NCBI GenBank assembly: GCA_041688815.1
Contig: JBDNHK010000100.1
Coordinates: forward strand, 26,971-90,970
Length of the DNA: 64,000 bases
Source: Rhabdothermincola_A sp041688815
Lineage (GTDB): Bacteria; Actinomycetota; Acidimicrobiia; Acidimicrobiales; Acidimicrobilacustridaceae
Direction: 5' to 3'
The translations under genes were made by a program, and so were the position numbers. The notes under the pieces are model-generated. The model made no database searches, was not told the origin of the DNA, and saw only the letters and a program-made list of their open reading frames with translations. Below, piece by piece: positions 44,534-55,433 of the stretch (positions are counted from its first letter, which is position 1; each line of letters begins with the position of its first letter).

Positions 44534-45000
44534 TGACCCGGGCCTTCCTCGGTCTGGGGTCCAACCTCGGCGCTTCGCTGGATCTCCTGCGCGAAGCGGT
44601 GCGCTCGTTGTCCGGCGTGGTGGCCGTGTCGCCGGTGTACCGCACCGCCCCGATGGGAGGCCCCGGCGGGCAGGACGCCTACCTGAACCTCGTCGTCGAG
44701 CTCGACACCGAGCTGTCGGCCCGTGAGCTGCTCGGGGTGTGCCATCGCCTCGAGTCCGCCGCCAACCGGGTGCGGGCCGAGCGTTGGGGGCCGCGCACCC
44801 TCGACGTCGACATCCTCTGGATGGACGCGGCCCCGGTCGACGAGCCCGACCTCCAGGTGCCCCACCCACGGATGACGCAGCGGCGGTTCGTGATGGCCCC
44901 GCTGGCCGACATCGCCCCCGATCTGGCGGCTCCAGACTGGGAGGACCACGCCGAGGGTCGAGTCGAGCGTTTCGCGTCGCTCGACCCGGGTCCTGACTGA
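44533..45000 (+). CDS. folK: Hydroxymethyl-dihydropterin pyrophosphokinase
   Basis: Transfers pyrophosphate from ATP to the pterin, feeding FolP. The 155-residue enzyme shows FLGLGSNLGASLDLL, SPVYRTAPMGG, the ATP/pterin loop RWGPRTLDVDILW and VPHPRMTQRRFVMAPL. It is translationally coupled to folB. Confidence 0.95.
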   Translation: MTRAFLGLGSNLGASLDLLREAVRSLSGVVAVSPVYRTAPMGGPGGQDAYLNLVVELDTELSARELLGVCHRLESAANRVRAERWGPRTLDVDILWMDAAPVDEPDLQVPHPRMTQRRFVMAPLADIAPDLAAPDWEDHAEGRVERFASLDPGPD

Positions 45001-45010
45001 GGCTTCGGCG

Positions 45011-45301
45011 GTGCCGTCGCTACGGATCGTGGGGCCCGGCCGGGCCGGAACCGCGCTGGCGACCGCCGTCGGGGGCGCCGAGTGGACGATCCACGATGCC
45101 CGGCCTCGTGGTGGCGACCTGGTTCGGGCCACCGTCGACAACGTGGCCGAGATGGGGGCGGCGGCCGCCCTCACCGGACCGGTGGCCTGCGAGGACTGGG
45201 ACACCGTCGAGCGTCACCGCGCCGCGTTGCCCACCGACGAACTCGAGGCCTACGACGCCATGGTGCGCGCCGCCCGCCGCCTGGTCGAGGGGACGCCGTG
45301 A
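45011..45301 (+). pseudogene. Rossmann/DUF2520 protein lacking its middle
   Basis: Only 96 residues. The first 35 (LRIVGPGRAGTALATAVGGAEW) are the NAD-binding start of a Rossmann/DUF2520 protein. From about residue 40 the sequence jumps to the DUF2520 C-terminus (VRATVDNVAEMGAAAALTGP, then AALPTDELEAYDAMVRAARRLV). Intact family members, as I recall them, have well over 200 residues, so about 150 residues are missing. The join is in frame. Its position between folK and panC matches Rv3603c in Mycobacterium. It may be a deletion in this strain or an assembly collapse. Confidence 0.75.
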
Positions 45302-45304
45302 CCG

Positions 45305-46207
45305 GTGGCGACGGAGTTGGTGCCGTCGGGCCCGACGGGGGAGAGTGCTGAGGTGATCGTGCTGTTCACCCGGGCGGAGCTGAGTTCCCACCTCGAGACG
45401 CTCAGGGGGTCGGGGCGAAGCGTCGGGCTGGTCCCGACCATGGGCGCTCTCCACGCCGGGCATCTCTCGCTCGTCGCGGCAGCGGCGCGGGAGTGCGACG
45501 TGGTGGCGCTCACCATCTTCGTGAACCCGCTCCAGTTCGGGCCGGGCGAGGACCTCGGTGCCTACCCGAGACCGATCGAACGCGATCTCCGACTGGCCGA
45601 GAACGGCGGGGTCGACGTGGTGTTCACGCCCACGACCGAGGAGATGTACCCGGAGTCGATGGCCACGACGGTGCACGTGCGTGGGCTGACCGGATCGATG
45701 GAGGGGGCCAGCCGCCCCAGCCACTTCGACGGTGTGACCACCGTCGTCACCAAACTCTTCTCCCTGGCGGGGCCGTGCCGGGCCTACTTCGGCGAGAAGG
45801 ACTACCAGCAGCTCGCGGTCGTCACCCGCCTGGCTCGCGATCTCGACTTTCCCGTGACCGTGGTGCCCTGCCCCATCGCGCGCGAGGACGACGGCCTGGC
45901 CCTCTCGAGTCGCAACGTCCACCTCGACGCCGAGCAACGGGCGGCTGCGGTCGTGCTGTACCGGGCTCTGCAGACCGGGGCCGCGATGATCGCCGGCGGT
46001 GAGCGTGACGGCGCGACGGTGGCGGCGCGGATGGCCGGCGTGGTGGCAGACGCGCCGACGGCCCGACTCGACTACGCCGAGGTCGTCCACACCGAGATGC
46101 TCGAACCCGTCGGGGTCGTCCACGGCGGCCAACCGGTGCGCCTCCTCGTGGCTGCAGCCTTCGGGTCGACCCGTCTGCTCGACAACATCGGGGTGGTGGC
46201 CCCTTGA
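45305..46207 (+). CDS. panC: Pantothenate synthetase
   Basis: Condenses pantoate with beta-alanine using ATP. It has the HIGH-like VPTMGALHAGHLSLV, then FVNPLQFGPGEDL, the KMSKS-region equivalent REDDGLALSSRN and FGEKDYQQLAVV. GTG 45305 gives 300 residues. GTG 45353 (VIVLFTRAEL) gives 284, closer to the family, and may be the real start. panD, which often follows panC, is not here. Confidence 0.94.
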   Translation: MATELVPSGPTGESAEVIVLFTRAELSSHLETLRGSGRSVGLVPTMGALHAGHLSLVAAAARECDVVALTIFVNPLQFGPGEDLGAYPRPIERDLRLAENGGVDVVFTPTTEEMYPESMATTVHVRGLTGSMEGASRPSHFDGVTTVVTKLFSLAGPCRAYFGEKDYQQLAVVTRLARDLDFPVTVVPCPIAREDDGLALSSRNVHLDAEQRAAAVVLYRALQTGAAMIAGGERDGATVAARMAGVVADAPTARLDYAEVVHTEMLEPVGVVHGGQPVRLLVAAAFGSTRLLDNIGVVAP

Positions 46208-46277
46208 CCCGGTCCTCGTCGAGGCGTTGCGGCCACGATGGCCTGTCCGGACCGTCGCCGCGCCAGACTCTCGTGTC

Positions 46278-47918
46278 GTGACCCACACCGAGGATCTGGT
46301 GGCCTCGGGGGAGGACCGTCACGACGAGGTCGATCTGCTGGTGGTCGGGTCCGGTGTGGCCGGGTTGTCGGCCGCGGTGCGCGCCGCCGAGACCCACGGT
46401 CTGCGGGTGGGGGTACTCACCAAGGCCACGCTGGAGCAGGCCACCACCCGTTGGGCCCAGGGTGGGGTGGCCGCCGTGCTGGCCGAGGACCCGGACTCCA
46501 CTGATCTGCACCTGGCCGACACGCTGGCCGCGGGCGCAGGCCTGTGCGACGTCGACGCCGTCCGGGTGCTCGTCGACGAGGGTCCCGGGCGGGTGGAGGA
46601 CCTCATCGCGCTCGGGGCCATGTTCGACCGGGACGCGCAGGGTCGGTTGGAGCTGGCTCGCGAAGGCGGTCACACCCTTCCCCGGGTGGTGCACGCCGGG
46701 GGCGCGGCCACCGGGGCCGAGATCGAACGGGCCCTGGTGGAAGCGGTGCGGCGAACCGCGACCGCCGTGCACGAGCACGCCTTCGCCCTCGATCTGGTGG
46801 TCGAGGGCGGCCGCAGCCGAGGGGTGCGGGCGGTGGCGGCCGACGGTCGGGTCGTGGAGCTACGGGCTCGGCACGTCCTCGTGGCCACCGGCGGCGCCGG
46901 TCAGCTGTTCTCGGTCACCACGAACCCCCTCGAGGCCACCGGTGACGGGGTGGCCATGGCCCTGCGCACCGGTGTCGCCGTGGCCGATGTGGAGTTCGTG
47001 CAGTTCCATCCGACGGCCCTGCACCATCCGCGCATGCCCCGACCTCTGCTCAGTGAGGCCCTCCGCGGTCACGGGGCGCTGCTGCGCGACGCCACCGGTG
47101 AGCGCTTCGTCGACGAGCTGCTCCCGCGTGACGAGGTGAGCCGGGCCATGACCGGGCGCATGCTCGACCTCGGTGTCGAGCACTGTTGGCTCGACGCCAC
47201 CGGCCTCGATGGGTTCGCGCTGCGGTTCCCCACGATCACCGCGGCCCTCGACGAGGTCGGACTCGATCCGGCCACCGACTGGCTTCCCATCGCCCCCGCC
47301 GCCCACTACCTGTGCGGAGGGATCGTGACCGATCTCGACGGCGCCAGCAGCCTCCCCGGGCTGTGGGCAGCCGGTGAGGTGGCGTGCTCCGGCGTGCACG
47401 GGGCCAACCGCCTGGCGTCGAACTCGCTGCTGGAGGGCATGGTGTTCGGGGCCCGGGTGGTGGAGGCGGTGGAGCGGGGCGCCGACGGGCCCCGGCCCTC
47501 CGGGGCGATGCGCGCCGTGCTCGAACCGCGCCAGGCCTCGGACTCGGGGGTCATCGGCGGGGTGCAACTGAAGGACTGGACTCCTCCCCATCCGGTTTCA
47601 CGGGACGCGTCCGACGAGGCGCCGACCGCCGCCGAGATCGCGGATGCTCGTGACCGGCTCCAGCGGGCCATGACCGCCGGAGCCGGGGTCCTGCGATCGG
47701 CCGATTCTTTGGCGGCGACCGACGCGGTCGTGGACGAGGTGGGCGCGCTCGCCGCTAGCGGCACCGGTACCGATGCATGGGAGCTCGCCAACTTGACGAC
47801 GTGCGCCGCCGCGCTCCTCGACGCGGCCGAGGCCCGCCTCGAGAGCCGGGGTGCCCACACGCGATCCGATCACCCGGGGCAGGACCCCGCGTTTCGCCGG
47901 CGGCTCGTGTTGCGCTGA
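46278..47918 (+). CDS. nadB: L-aspartate oxidase
   Basis: Oxidises aspartate to iminoaspartate with FAD, the first step of de novo NAD synthesis. FAD-binding DLLVVGSGVAGLSAAVRAA lies near the N-terminus. TRWAQGGVAAVL, the substrate-site VEFVQFHPTALHHP and GEVACSGVHGANRLASNSLLEG are all typical. The GTG at 46278 gives 546 residues. nadC follows; nadA is not in the window. Confidence 0.93.
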   Translation: MTHTEDLVASGEDRHDEVDLLVVGSGVAGLSAAVRAAETHGLRVGVLTKATLEQATTRWAQGGVAAVLAEDPDSTDLHLADTLAAGAGLCDVDAVRVLVDEGPGRVEDLIALGAMFDRDAQGRLELAREGGHTLPRVVHAGGAATGAEIERALVEAVRRTATAVHEHAFALDLVVEGGRSRGVRAVAADGRVVELRARHVLVATGGAGQLFSVTTNPLEATGDGVAMALRTGVAVADVEFVQFHPTALHHPRMPRPLLSEALRGHGALLRDATGERFVDELLPRDEVSRAMTGRMLDLGVEHCWLDATGLDGFALRFPTITAALDEVGLDPATDWLPIAPAAHYLCGGIVTDLDGASSLPGLWAAGEVACSGVHGANRLASNSLLEGMVFGARVVEAVERGADGPRPSGAMRAVLEPRQASDSGVIGGVQLKDWTPPHPVSRDASDEAPTAAEIADARDRLQRAMTAGAGVLRSADSLAATDAVVDEVGALAASGTGTDAWELANLTTCAAALLDAAEARLESRGAHTRSDHPGQDPAFRRRLVLR

Positions 47919-47978
47919 CCGCCTGGGCCCGGGCCGGGGGATTTCGTCGTCGGCGCCGACGCGAGGCAGGCTGGAGGG

Positions 47979-48845
47979 ATGGCCAGGGGAGTGCACCCGC
48001 CGCGACGGGCCGTGGTGGAGGCCGTGGGTCGGGCCCTCGACGAGGACCTCACCCCCTTGGGCGACCTCACCTCCGCGCTCCTTCCCGACGGGCTCGAAGC
48101 GGAAGCGGCCTTCGTCGCTCGTGAAGGCGGTGTGGTCGCCGGTCGCGACTGCGCCACCGAGGCCTTCGGCCAGGTCGATCCCGATCTGGGTGTCGCCTGG
48201 CTGGTCGACGACGGGGATGTGGTGGCACCAGGGGCCACCCTCGCCACCGTGCGCGGCCCGCTGGCGCCGATTCTCACTGCGGAGCGAACCGCCCTGAACT
48301 TCCTCGGCCATCTGTCCGGTATCGCCACCCGTACACGCGCTTTCGTCGATGCCGCCGGGCCCGCCGGCCCGGCGCGCATCTGGGACACCCGCAAGACCAC
48401 TCCGGGCCTGCGCAGCCTCGAGAAGGCGGCGGTGCGCGCCGGGGGTGGCGCCAACCACCGGGGCAGCCTGTCCGACTGGGTGCTGCTCAAGGACAATCAT
48501 GTGGCCCGGTTCGGTATCGCCGACGCCGTGAGTCGGGCTCGGGTGATGTGGCCGGCGCGCACGGTGCACGTCGAATGCGACCGCCTGGACCAGGTCCACG
48601 AGGCCCTCGCCGCCGGCGCCGACGCCCTGCTGCTCGACAACATGACCCCGGACCAGGTGCGGGCCTGTGTCGCCGCCGCCGACGCCGCTGGCGCTGGTCG
48701 TCGTCCTCTGCTCGAGGTGTCGGGAGGCATCACCCTCGACACCGTGGCCGCCTATGCCGCCACCGGCGTCGACTGCATCTCGGTCGGCAGCCTCACCAAC
48801 GCCGCGCCGGTGCTCGACATCGGTCTCGATCTCGATCCCGCCTGA
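47979..48845 (+). CDS. nadC: Nicotinate-nucleotide pyrophosphorylase (QPRTase)
   Basis: Converts quinolinate and PRPP to nicotinate mononucleotide. The 288-residue enzyme has ERTALNFLGHLSGIAT, WDTRKTTPGLRSLEKAAVRAGG and NHRGSLSDWVLLKDNH, with the basic residues that bind quinolinate, and EVSGGITLDTVAAYAATGVD. It starts 60 bases after nadB and is followed 15 bases later by coaX. Confidence 0.95.
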   Translation: MARGVHPPRRAVVEAVGRALDEDLTPLGDLTSALLPDGLEAEAAFVAREGGVVAGRDCATEAFGQVDPDLGVAWLVDDGDVVAPGATLATVRGPLAPILTAERTALNFLGHLSGIATRTRAFVDAAGPAGPARIWDTRKTTPGLRSLEKAAVRAGGGANHRGSLSDWVLLKDNHVARFGIADAVSRARVMWPARTVHVECDRLDQVHEALAAGADALLLDNMTPDQVRACVAAADAAGAGRRPLLEVSGGITLDTVAAYAATGVDCISVGSLTNAAPVLDIGLDLDPA

Positions 48846-48860
48846 AGGGCAAGGACCACC

Positions 48861-49655
48861 GTGCTGCTCGTCGTCGATGCCGGCAACACCCAGACCGTCG
48901 TGGGGCTCTACGAGTCCGATGACGCCTCTTCGGCCGGTCGGCGACCAGAGGAAGGCCTGCTCGACCACTGGCGGATCTCCACCGCGGCGGAGCGCACCTC
49001 GGACGAGGTGGCCGTGCTGCTCCAGGGGTTCCTGGCGCTGCGGGAGCTGACCCTGCACGACATCGACGGCATCGCCGTCTCGTCGGGCGTCCCGAAGGTC
49101 ACCGCCGCTCTCCGCGAGTTGGCCGACCGATACCTCGACTTCGGTCCGGTCGTGATCGAGCCGGGGGTGCGCACCGGCATCGCCATCGTCTACGAGAACC
49201 CGAAGGAGGTCGGCGCCGATCGCATCGCCAACGCCGTTGGGGCCTTCGACCTGTACGGCGGCCCGACGATCATCGCCGACTTCGGCACGGCTACGACATG
49301 TGACGCCGTGTCGGCCAACGGGGAGTACCTCGGCGGGGCCATCGCCCCGGGTATCGAGATCTCGATGGACGCCCTCGTCGGCCGGGCCGCGGCGCTGCGA
49401 GCGGTGGAGCTGAAGGCACCCCGCAACGTGCTGGGCAAGTCGACGGTCGAGTCGATCCAATCCGGTGCCGTGTTCGGGTTCGCCGCCCAGGTCGATGGTC
49501 TCTGCGCCCGCATCGAGGACGAGCTGGGCCCGTGCACGGTGGTGGCCACGGGCGGGCTGGCCGAGCTCATCACGCCGTGGTCGTCACGGATCCAGCACAC
49601 CGAGCCCTGGCTCACCCTCCACGGGCTGCGATTGGTCTACGAGAAGAACCTCTGA
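48861..49655 (+). CDS. coaX: Type III pantothenate kinase
   Basis: Phosphorylates pantothenate, the first step to coenzyme A. ASKHA-fold signatures are LLVVDAGNTQTVVGLY, EVGADRIANAVGAF, IADFGTATTCDAV and GGAIAPGIEISMDALVGRAA. At 264 residues with a GTG start, it has normal length. With panC it provides two CoA pathway steps in this cluster. Confidence 0.94.
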   Translation: MLLVVDAGNTQTVVGLYESDDASSAGRRPEEGLLDHWRISTAAERTSDEVAVLLQGFLALRELTLHDIDGIAVSSGVPKVTAALRELADRYLDFGPVVIEPGVRTGIAIVYENPKEVGADRIANAVGAFDLYGGPTIIADFGTATTCDAVSANGEYLGGAIAPGIEISMDALVGRAAALRAVELKAPRNVLGKSTVESIQSGAVFGFAAQVDGLCARIEDELGPCTVVATGGLAELITPWSSRIQHTEPWLTLHGLRLVYEKNL

Positions 49656-49703
49656 CCGATCGTCATGTCGGGTAGAACAGGACCGACCGGTGAGGAGCAG
49701 CAG

Positions 49704-50684
49704 ATGCGAGTGGCCATCACGGGGATGGGAGGGGAGTTGGGCACCCGCGTCGCCGTCCTCCTCGAGGGCTACGACGAGTTCACCGAGATCATGGGCGTCG
49801 ACCTCGAGCCCCCTCGCCGCCACCTCCGGCGCACGGAGTTCCACCGCGTCGACCCCCGGAATCGGGCCCGTACGGTCGAGCTGATGACCGGCTTCGCCCC
49901 CGAGCTGCTCCTGCACGTCGGTGTCTACGAGCCCAACGCCCGGTCGAGCCCCCGGTCGGCGGCGGCCCGCACGATCGCCGGCACGGTGGCTGCGCTCGAC
50001 GGGGCCCGCGCCGGTGGTGCGCTTGCGAAGGTGGTCATGCGGTCCGGTATCGAGGTGTACGGCCGGGGATCGAAGACCCCGGTGCGCCCCGACGAGACGG
50101 TGAAGCCCGATCCCACCTGTCCTTTCGGCCAGAGCCTCCTGCATGCCGAGCGGATCGTGACCACGGGGGTGACCCGGGCCGGGGCCTCGGCCACGCTCCT
50201 GCGGTTCGCACCGGTTGCCGGCCCTCACTTCCCGAGCCCACTGGTGCGGCTGTTGCGCCTCCCGGCCGTGCCCGTACCGGCGTTCGGGGGCGGCGAGTTC
50301 TGCGTGCTGCATCGCGAGGATGCGGCCCGGGCGCTGGTGGCCGCCGCCCGCCGCCCCGAGACCGAAGGGCCGGTGAACGTGGTCGCGTCCGGGTCCATGA
50401 GCGCGTGGGCGGCAGTGCGCATGGGGGCCCGACTCCCCGTGCCGGTGTGCGGCCCGGGCTGGAACGCCGCTCGCATCGCCACCGAACTGTCCGGCGCTCC
50501 TCTGCCCCATCACGTGGTCGAGCTCCTGGTGAAGGGTTGCCTGGCCGACGGCGACCGGGTCGGTGAGCTGCTGGGGATGACGCCTGAGCACACCACCCGC
50601 GACGTCATCCGCCACATCCACGAGTGGGCCGACATCAACTGGACCCGGAGCACCCCGCCCGGGGTCGAGGCACCAGCGGCCTGA
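49704..50684 (+). CDS. Extended-SDR/epimerase-like protein without YxxxK
   Basis: A 326-residue NAD(P)-binding protein of the epimerase family, with the nucleotide motif ITGMGGELGTRVA and an Asp for the adenosine ribose (GVDLEPP). The catalytic YxxxK is replaced by F141GQSL145, so classical epimerase/dehydrogenase chemistry is unlikely. It may sense or bind a cofactor. ATG 49704 is supported by GAGGAG 6 bases upstream. An earlier in-frame GTG would add 13 residues. Confidence 0.75.
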   Translation: MRVAITGMGGELGTRVAVLLEGYDEFTEIMGVDLEPPRRHLRRTEFHRVDPRNRARTVELMTGFAPELLLHVGVYEPNARSSPRSAAARTIAGTVAALDGARAGGALAKVVMRSGIEVYGRGSKTPVRPDETVKPDPTCPFGQSLLHAERIVTTGVTRAGASATLLRFAPVAGPHFPSPLVRLLRLPAVPVPAFGGGEFCVLHREDAARALVAAARRPETEGPVNVVASGSMSAWAAVRMGARLPVPVCGPGWNAARIATELSGAPLPHHVVELLVKGCLADGDRVGELLGMTPEHTTRDVIRHIHEWADINWTRSTPPGVEAPAA

Positions 50685-50694
50685 CCCCGGTCTC

Positions 50695-50700
50695 TACACT
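50695..50700 (+). promoter_or_regulatory. Putative -10 box of the 50707 hydrolase
   Basis: TACACT lies 6 bases before the GTG, matching the leaderless pattern. Confidence 0.4.
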
Positions 50701-50706
50701 CGCCTC

Positions 50707-51528
50707 GTGCCTTTCGTCGACACCCCGGACGGGACCCGCATCCACTACGACACCTTCGGCAAGGCCGATGGCCCACCGGTGTTGTTGATCCAGGGTCTCG
50801 GCGCCGATAGTCGGGGCTGGATGCGCCAGCGCGGGATGTTGGCCGATCGTTACCGGGGCATCGTGTTCGACAACCGGGGGGTGGGCCGATCCGACGTGCC
50901 CCCCGGCCCCTATGACCTCGAGGTCATGGCCGCCGACGCCATCGCGGTGCTCGACGACCTCGGCATCGAGTCCGCCCACGTCATGGGGGCATCCATGGGC
51001 GGCATCCTCGCCCAGATCATCGGGGTCAGGTATCAGGATCGTGTCCGTTCCCTCACCCTGGCCTGCACCGCCTGCCAGCACCTCCCGTGGCGTCGGGAGC
51101 TGCTGGCCGAATGGGAGGAGACGGCCCGCACCAAGGGGATGCGGGCCTTCGTCGACCTCGCCGCCCGTTGGCTCATCGGACCGCGTTCGCGCTTTCGGCT
51201 GTGGCCCGTGGTGGGTTTCCTGGGCCCGCTGGCCATGCAGGTGACGCCCGAGGCCCTGGGCGCGCAGGTCGACGCGATGCTCGCGTCGGACGACAAGCTG
51301 CGGTTCGAGCTGGAGACGATCGCCGTGCCGACGCTCGTCATCGTCGGGTCCCAGGACATCCTCACCCCGATCGGCGACAGCGAGCTGCTCAACGACCTGA
51401 TCCCAGGCTCACAGCTGGTGATCATCACCGGTGGTCCGCACGGATTCATGTTCGAGAGCGCCGGCCGGTTCAACGCCGCGGTACGCACGTTCCTCGACCA
51501 GGTCAGCGCCGCCGAGCGTGCCGCCTGA
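50707..51528 (+). CDS. Alpha/beta hydrolase
   Basis: A 273-residue alpha/beta-hydrolase-fold enzyme. The nucleophile is Ser96 in GASMGG, the acid is the Asp of GSQDILTP and the His lies in GGPHGFMF. The oxyanion region is LLIQGLGADSRGW, and the DNRGVGRSD motif is typical of the esterase/haloperoxidase group. The substrate is unknown. It converges with the polyprenyl synthase gene, leaving only 25 bases between stops. Confidence 0.85.
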   Translation: MPFVDTPDGTRIHYDTFGKADGPPVLLIQGLGADSRGWMRQRGMLADRYRGIVFDNRGVGRSDVPPGPYDLEVMAADAIAVLDDLGIESAHVMGASMGGILAQIIGVRYQDRVRSLTLACTACQHLPWRRELLAEWEETARTKGMRAFVDLAARWLIGPRSRFRLWPVVGFLGPLAMQVTPEALGAQVDAMLASDDKLRFELETIAVPTLVIVGSQDILTPIGDSELLNDLIPGSQLVIITGGPHGFMFESAGRFNAAVRTFLDQVSAAERAA

Positions 51529-51553
51529 AGGTGGCGGGCCCCGCTCCGGTGGG

Positions 51554-52579
51554 TCAGGCGGCGGCGTTGACGCTGGCCAGCAGGTGCTCGGCGGCGGCTT
51601 CGAGAGCGGTGACGGCCTCGTTGCCGGCGTAGGGCGCCAGCGCCTTCTGGCCCCTCTCGACGAACTCGCGTGCCGTGTTCAGTGACGATTCGACGGCTGG
51701 GCCACCGCGGAGCAGTTCCCGGGCGGCGGTGATGGCGACCTGGTCGTGGCCGACCGCGCCGTTGCCGTTGGTGGGCTGCAGCACCGACAGCAGGGTCCTG
51801 AGCTCGGCGGCGGCGGCGCCCCCGGCGGCAAGGGCCCGGATCACCGGGAGCGTGTAGGTGCCCTCGACGAGGTCGTGGCCGGCGGGCTTGCCCAGCTCCT
51901 CGTCGGTCGAGGTCACGTCGAGGAGGTCGTCGACGATCTGGAAGGCCATGCCGAAGCTGCGCCCGAACACGGTGAGGGCTTCGATCTGGTCGCGGGGAAG
52001 CTCCGCCACGATTCCCCCGACGCGGCAGGAGGTGGCGAGCAGCGAGGCGGTCTTGCCGTCGATCGACGACAGGTACGCGGCCTCCGAGCGATCCCGGTCG
52101 TAGGCGCTCTGGAGCTCGAGGACCTGGCCCTCGCACAAGCGACCGATGGTGGCGGCGAGGAGCCCGGCGACCTCGGTGCCCAGCGACGCGGCGATCTCGG
52201 ACGCCTTGGCCAGGAGGTAGTCGCCGGCGAGAATGGCCTTCAGGTTGCCCCACCGGGCGTTCACACTGGCCACGGTGCGGCGGGTGGCGGCCTCGTCCAT
52301 CACGTCGTCGTGGTACAGCGAGCCGAGGTGGACGAGCTCCACCGACACCGCCCCGAGTACCACTTCGGGGGTCGCGGCCCGCATCTGGCGGTCGGCGGTG
52401 GCCGCGGCGGTGACGGCGAACGCGGGCCGAACCCGCTTGCCCCCGGCGAGGATCAGATGGCTGGCCACCTCGGTGAGAAAGGCGTCGTCGGCGACGACGG
52501 ACGCCCGCAGCGCCTCTTCGACCCGGGTGAGGTCGTCCTGCAGAACCGGCAGGGCCAGGAGGGGGGAGGCGACAGCCAC
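51554..52579 (-). CDS. Polyprenyl diphosphate synthase
   Basis: An all-helical trans-prenyltransferase that builds the isoprenoid side chain, probably of menaquinone. The first Asp-rich motif is LYHDDVMDEA with following RR, the second is FQIVDDLLDV, and GGKRVRPAF and DGKTASLLATS are also typical. I take GTG 52579 as the start (341 residues, VAVASPLLALPVL): it fits the family N-terminus and has TATCGT 7 bases before it. GTG 52639 would add 20 Pro-rich residues. The chain length of the product cannot be read from sequence by eye. Confidence 0.9.
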   Translation of the reverse strand: MAVASPLLALPVLQDDLTRVEEALRASVVADDAFLTEVASHLILAGGKRVRPAFAVTAAATADRQMRAATPEVVLGAVSVELVHLGSLYHDDVMDEAATRRTVASVNARWGNLKAILAGDYLLAKASEIAASLGTEVAGLLAATIGRLCEGQVLELQSAYDRDRSEAAYLSSIDGKTASLLATSCRVGGIVAELPRDQIEALTVFGRSFGMAFQIVDDLLDVTSTDEELGKPAGHDLVEGTYTLPVIRALAAGGAAAAELRTLLSVLQPTNGNGAVGHDQVAITAARELLRGGPAVESSLNTAREFVERGQKALAPYAGNEAVTALEAAAEHLLASVNAAA

Positions 52580-52586
52580 AAGGACA

Positions 52587-52592
52587 ACGATA
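52587..52592 (-). promoter_or_regulatory. Putative -10 box of the polyprenyl synthase gene
   Basis: TATCGT on the minus strand is 7 bases before GTG 52579, supporting that codon as a leaderless start. Confidence 0.45.
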
Positions 52593-52732
52593 GGCGGGTG
52601 GGGCCGTCGCCCCTCAACCGGGACGGGGTCTTCTGCCACTGAATAGCGGGTTCGTTGCGCCCGATCGTTCGTGCGGTGGCTACTCGGCCGCGGGAACGGG
52701 TGCGGGCGCGAGGAGGGAGACAGGTGGGTGGG

Positions 52733-52766
52733 TACACTCGCCCCACGTTTCCCCCGCTCGTGGGGG
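52733..52766 (+). promoter_or_regulatory. clpC promoter region and leader hairpin
   Basis: A -10-like TACACT (52733-52738) is followed by a leader with a strong hairpin: CCCCC GCTCGT GGGGG at 52751-52766. After it come GGGAGG (52782-52787) and the GTG start. I looked for a ClgR-type operator and found none that is convincing. Confidence 0.4.
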
Positions 52767-52798
52767 AAGTCATTTCCCGCCTAGGGAGGTAGTGGCCA

Positions 52799-55324
<2,526 letters not shown>

Positions 55325-55345
55325 TTCGATCTCCAGTCTGTCGAC

Positions 55346-55376
55346 CACGAGCCCGGGCCTGGTGCCCGGGCTCGTG
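55346..55376 (+). terminator. Strong hairpin terminator after clpC
   Basis: A perfect 13-bp inverted repeat (CACGAGCCCGGGC/GCCCGGGCTCGTG) with a CTGGT loop begins 22 bases after the clpC stop. It has no T-run. It is the strongest terminator-like structure in the window. Confidence 0.75.
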
Positions 55377-55433
55377 CGCGCTGGCCGGTGGTGCGGGGAC
55401 CGTTAGCGTCTGCGTCGTGCGCCCCGTAACCCG

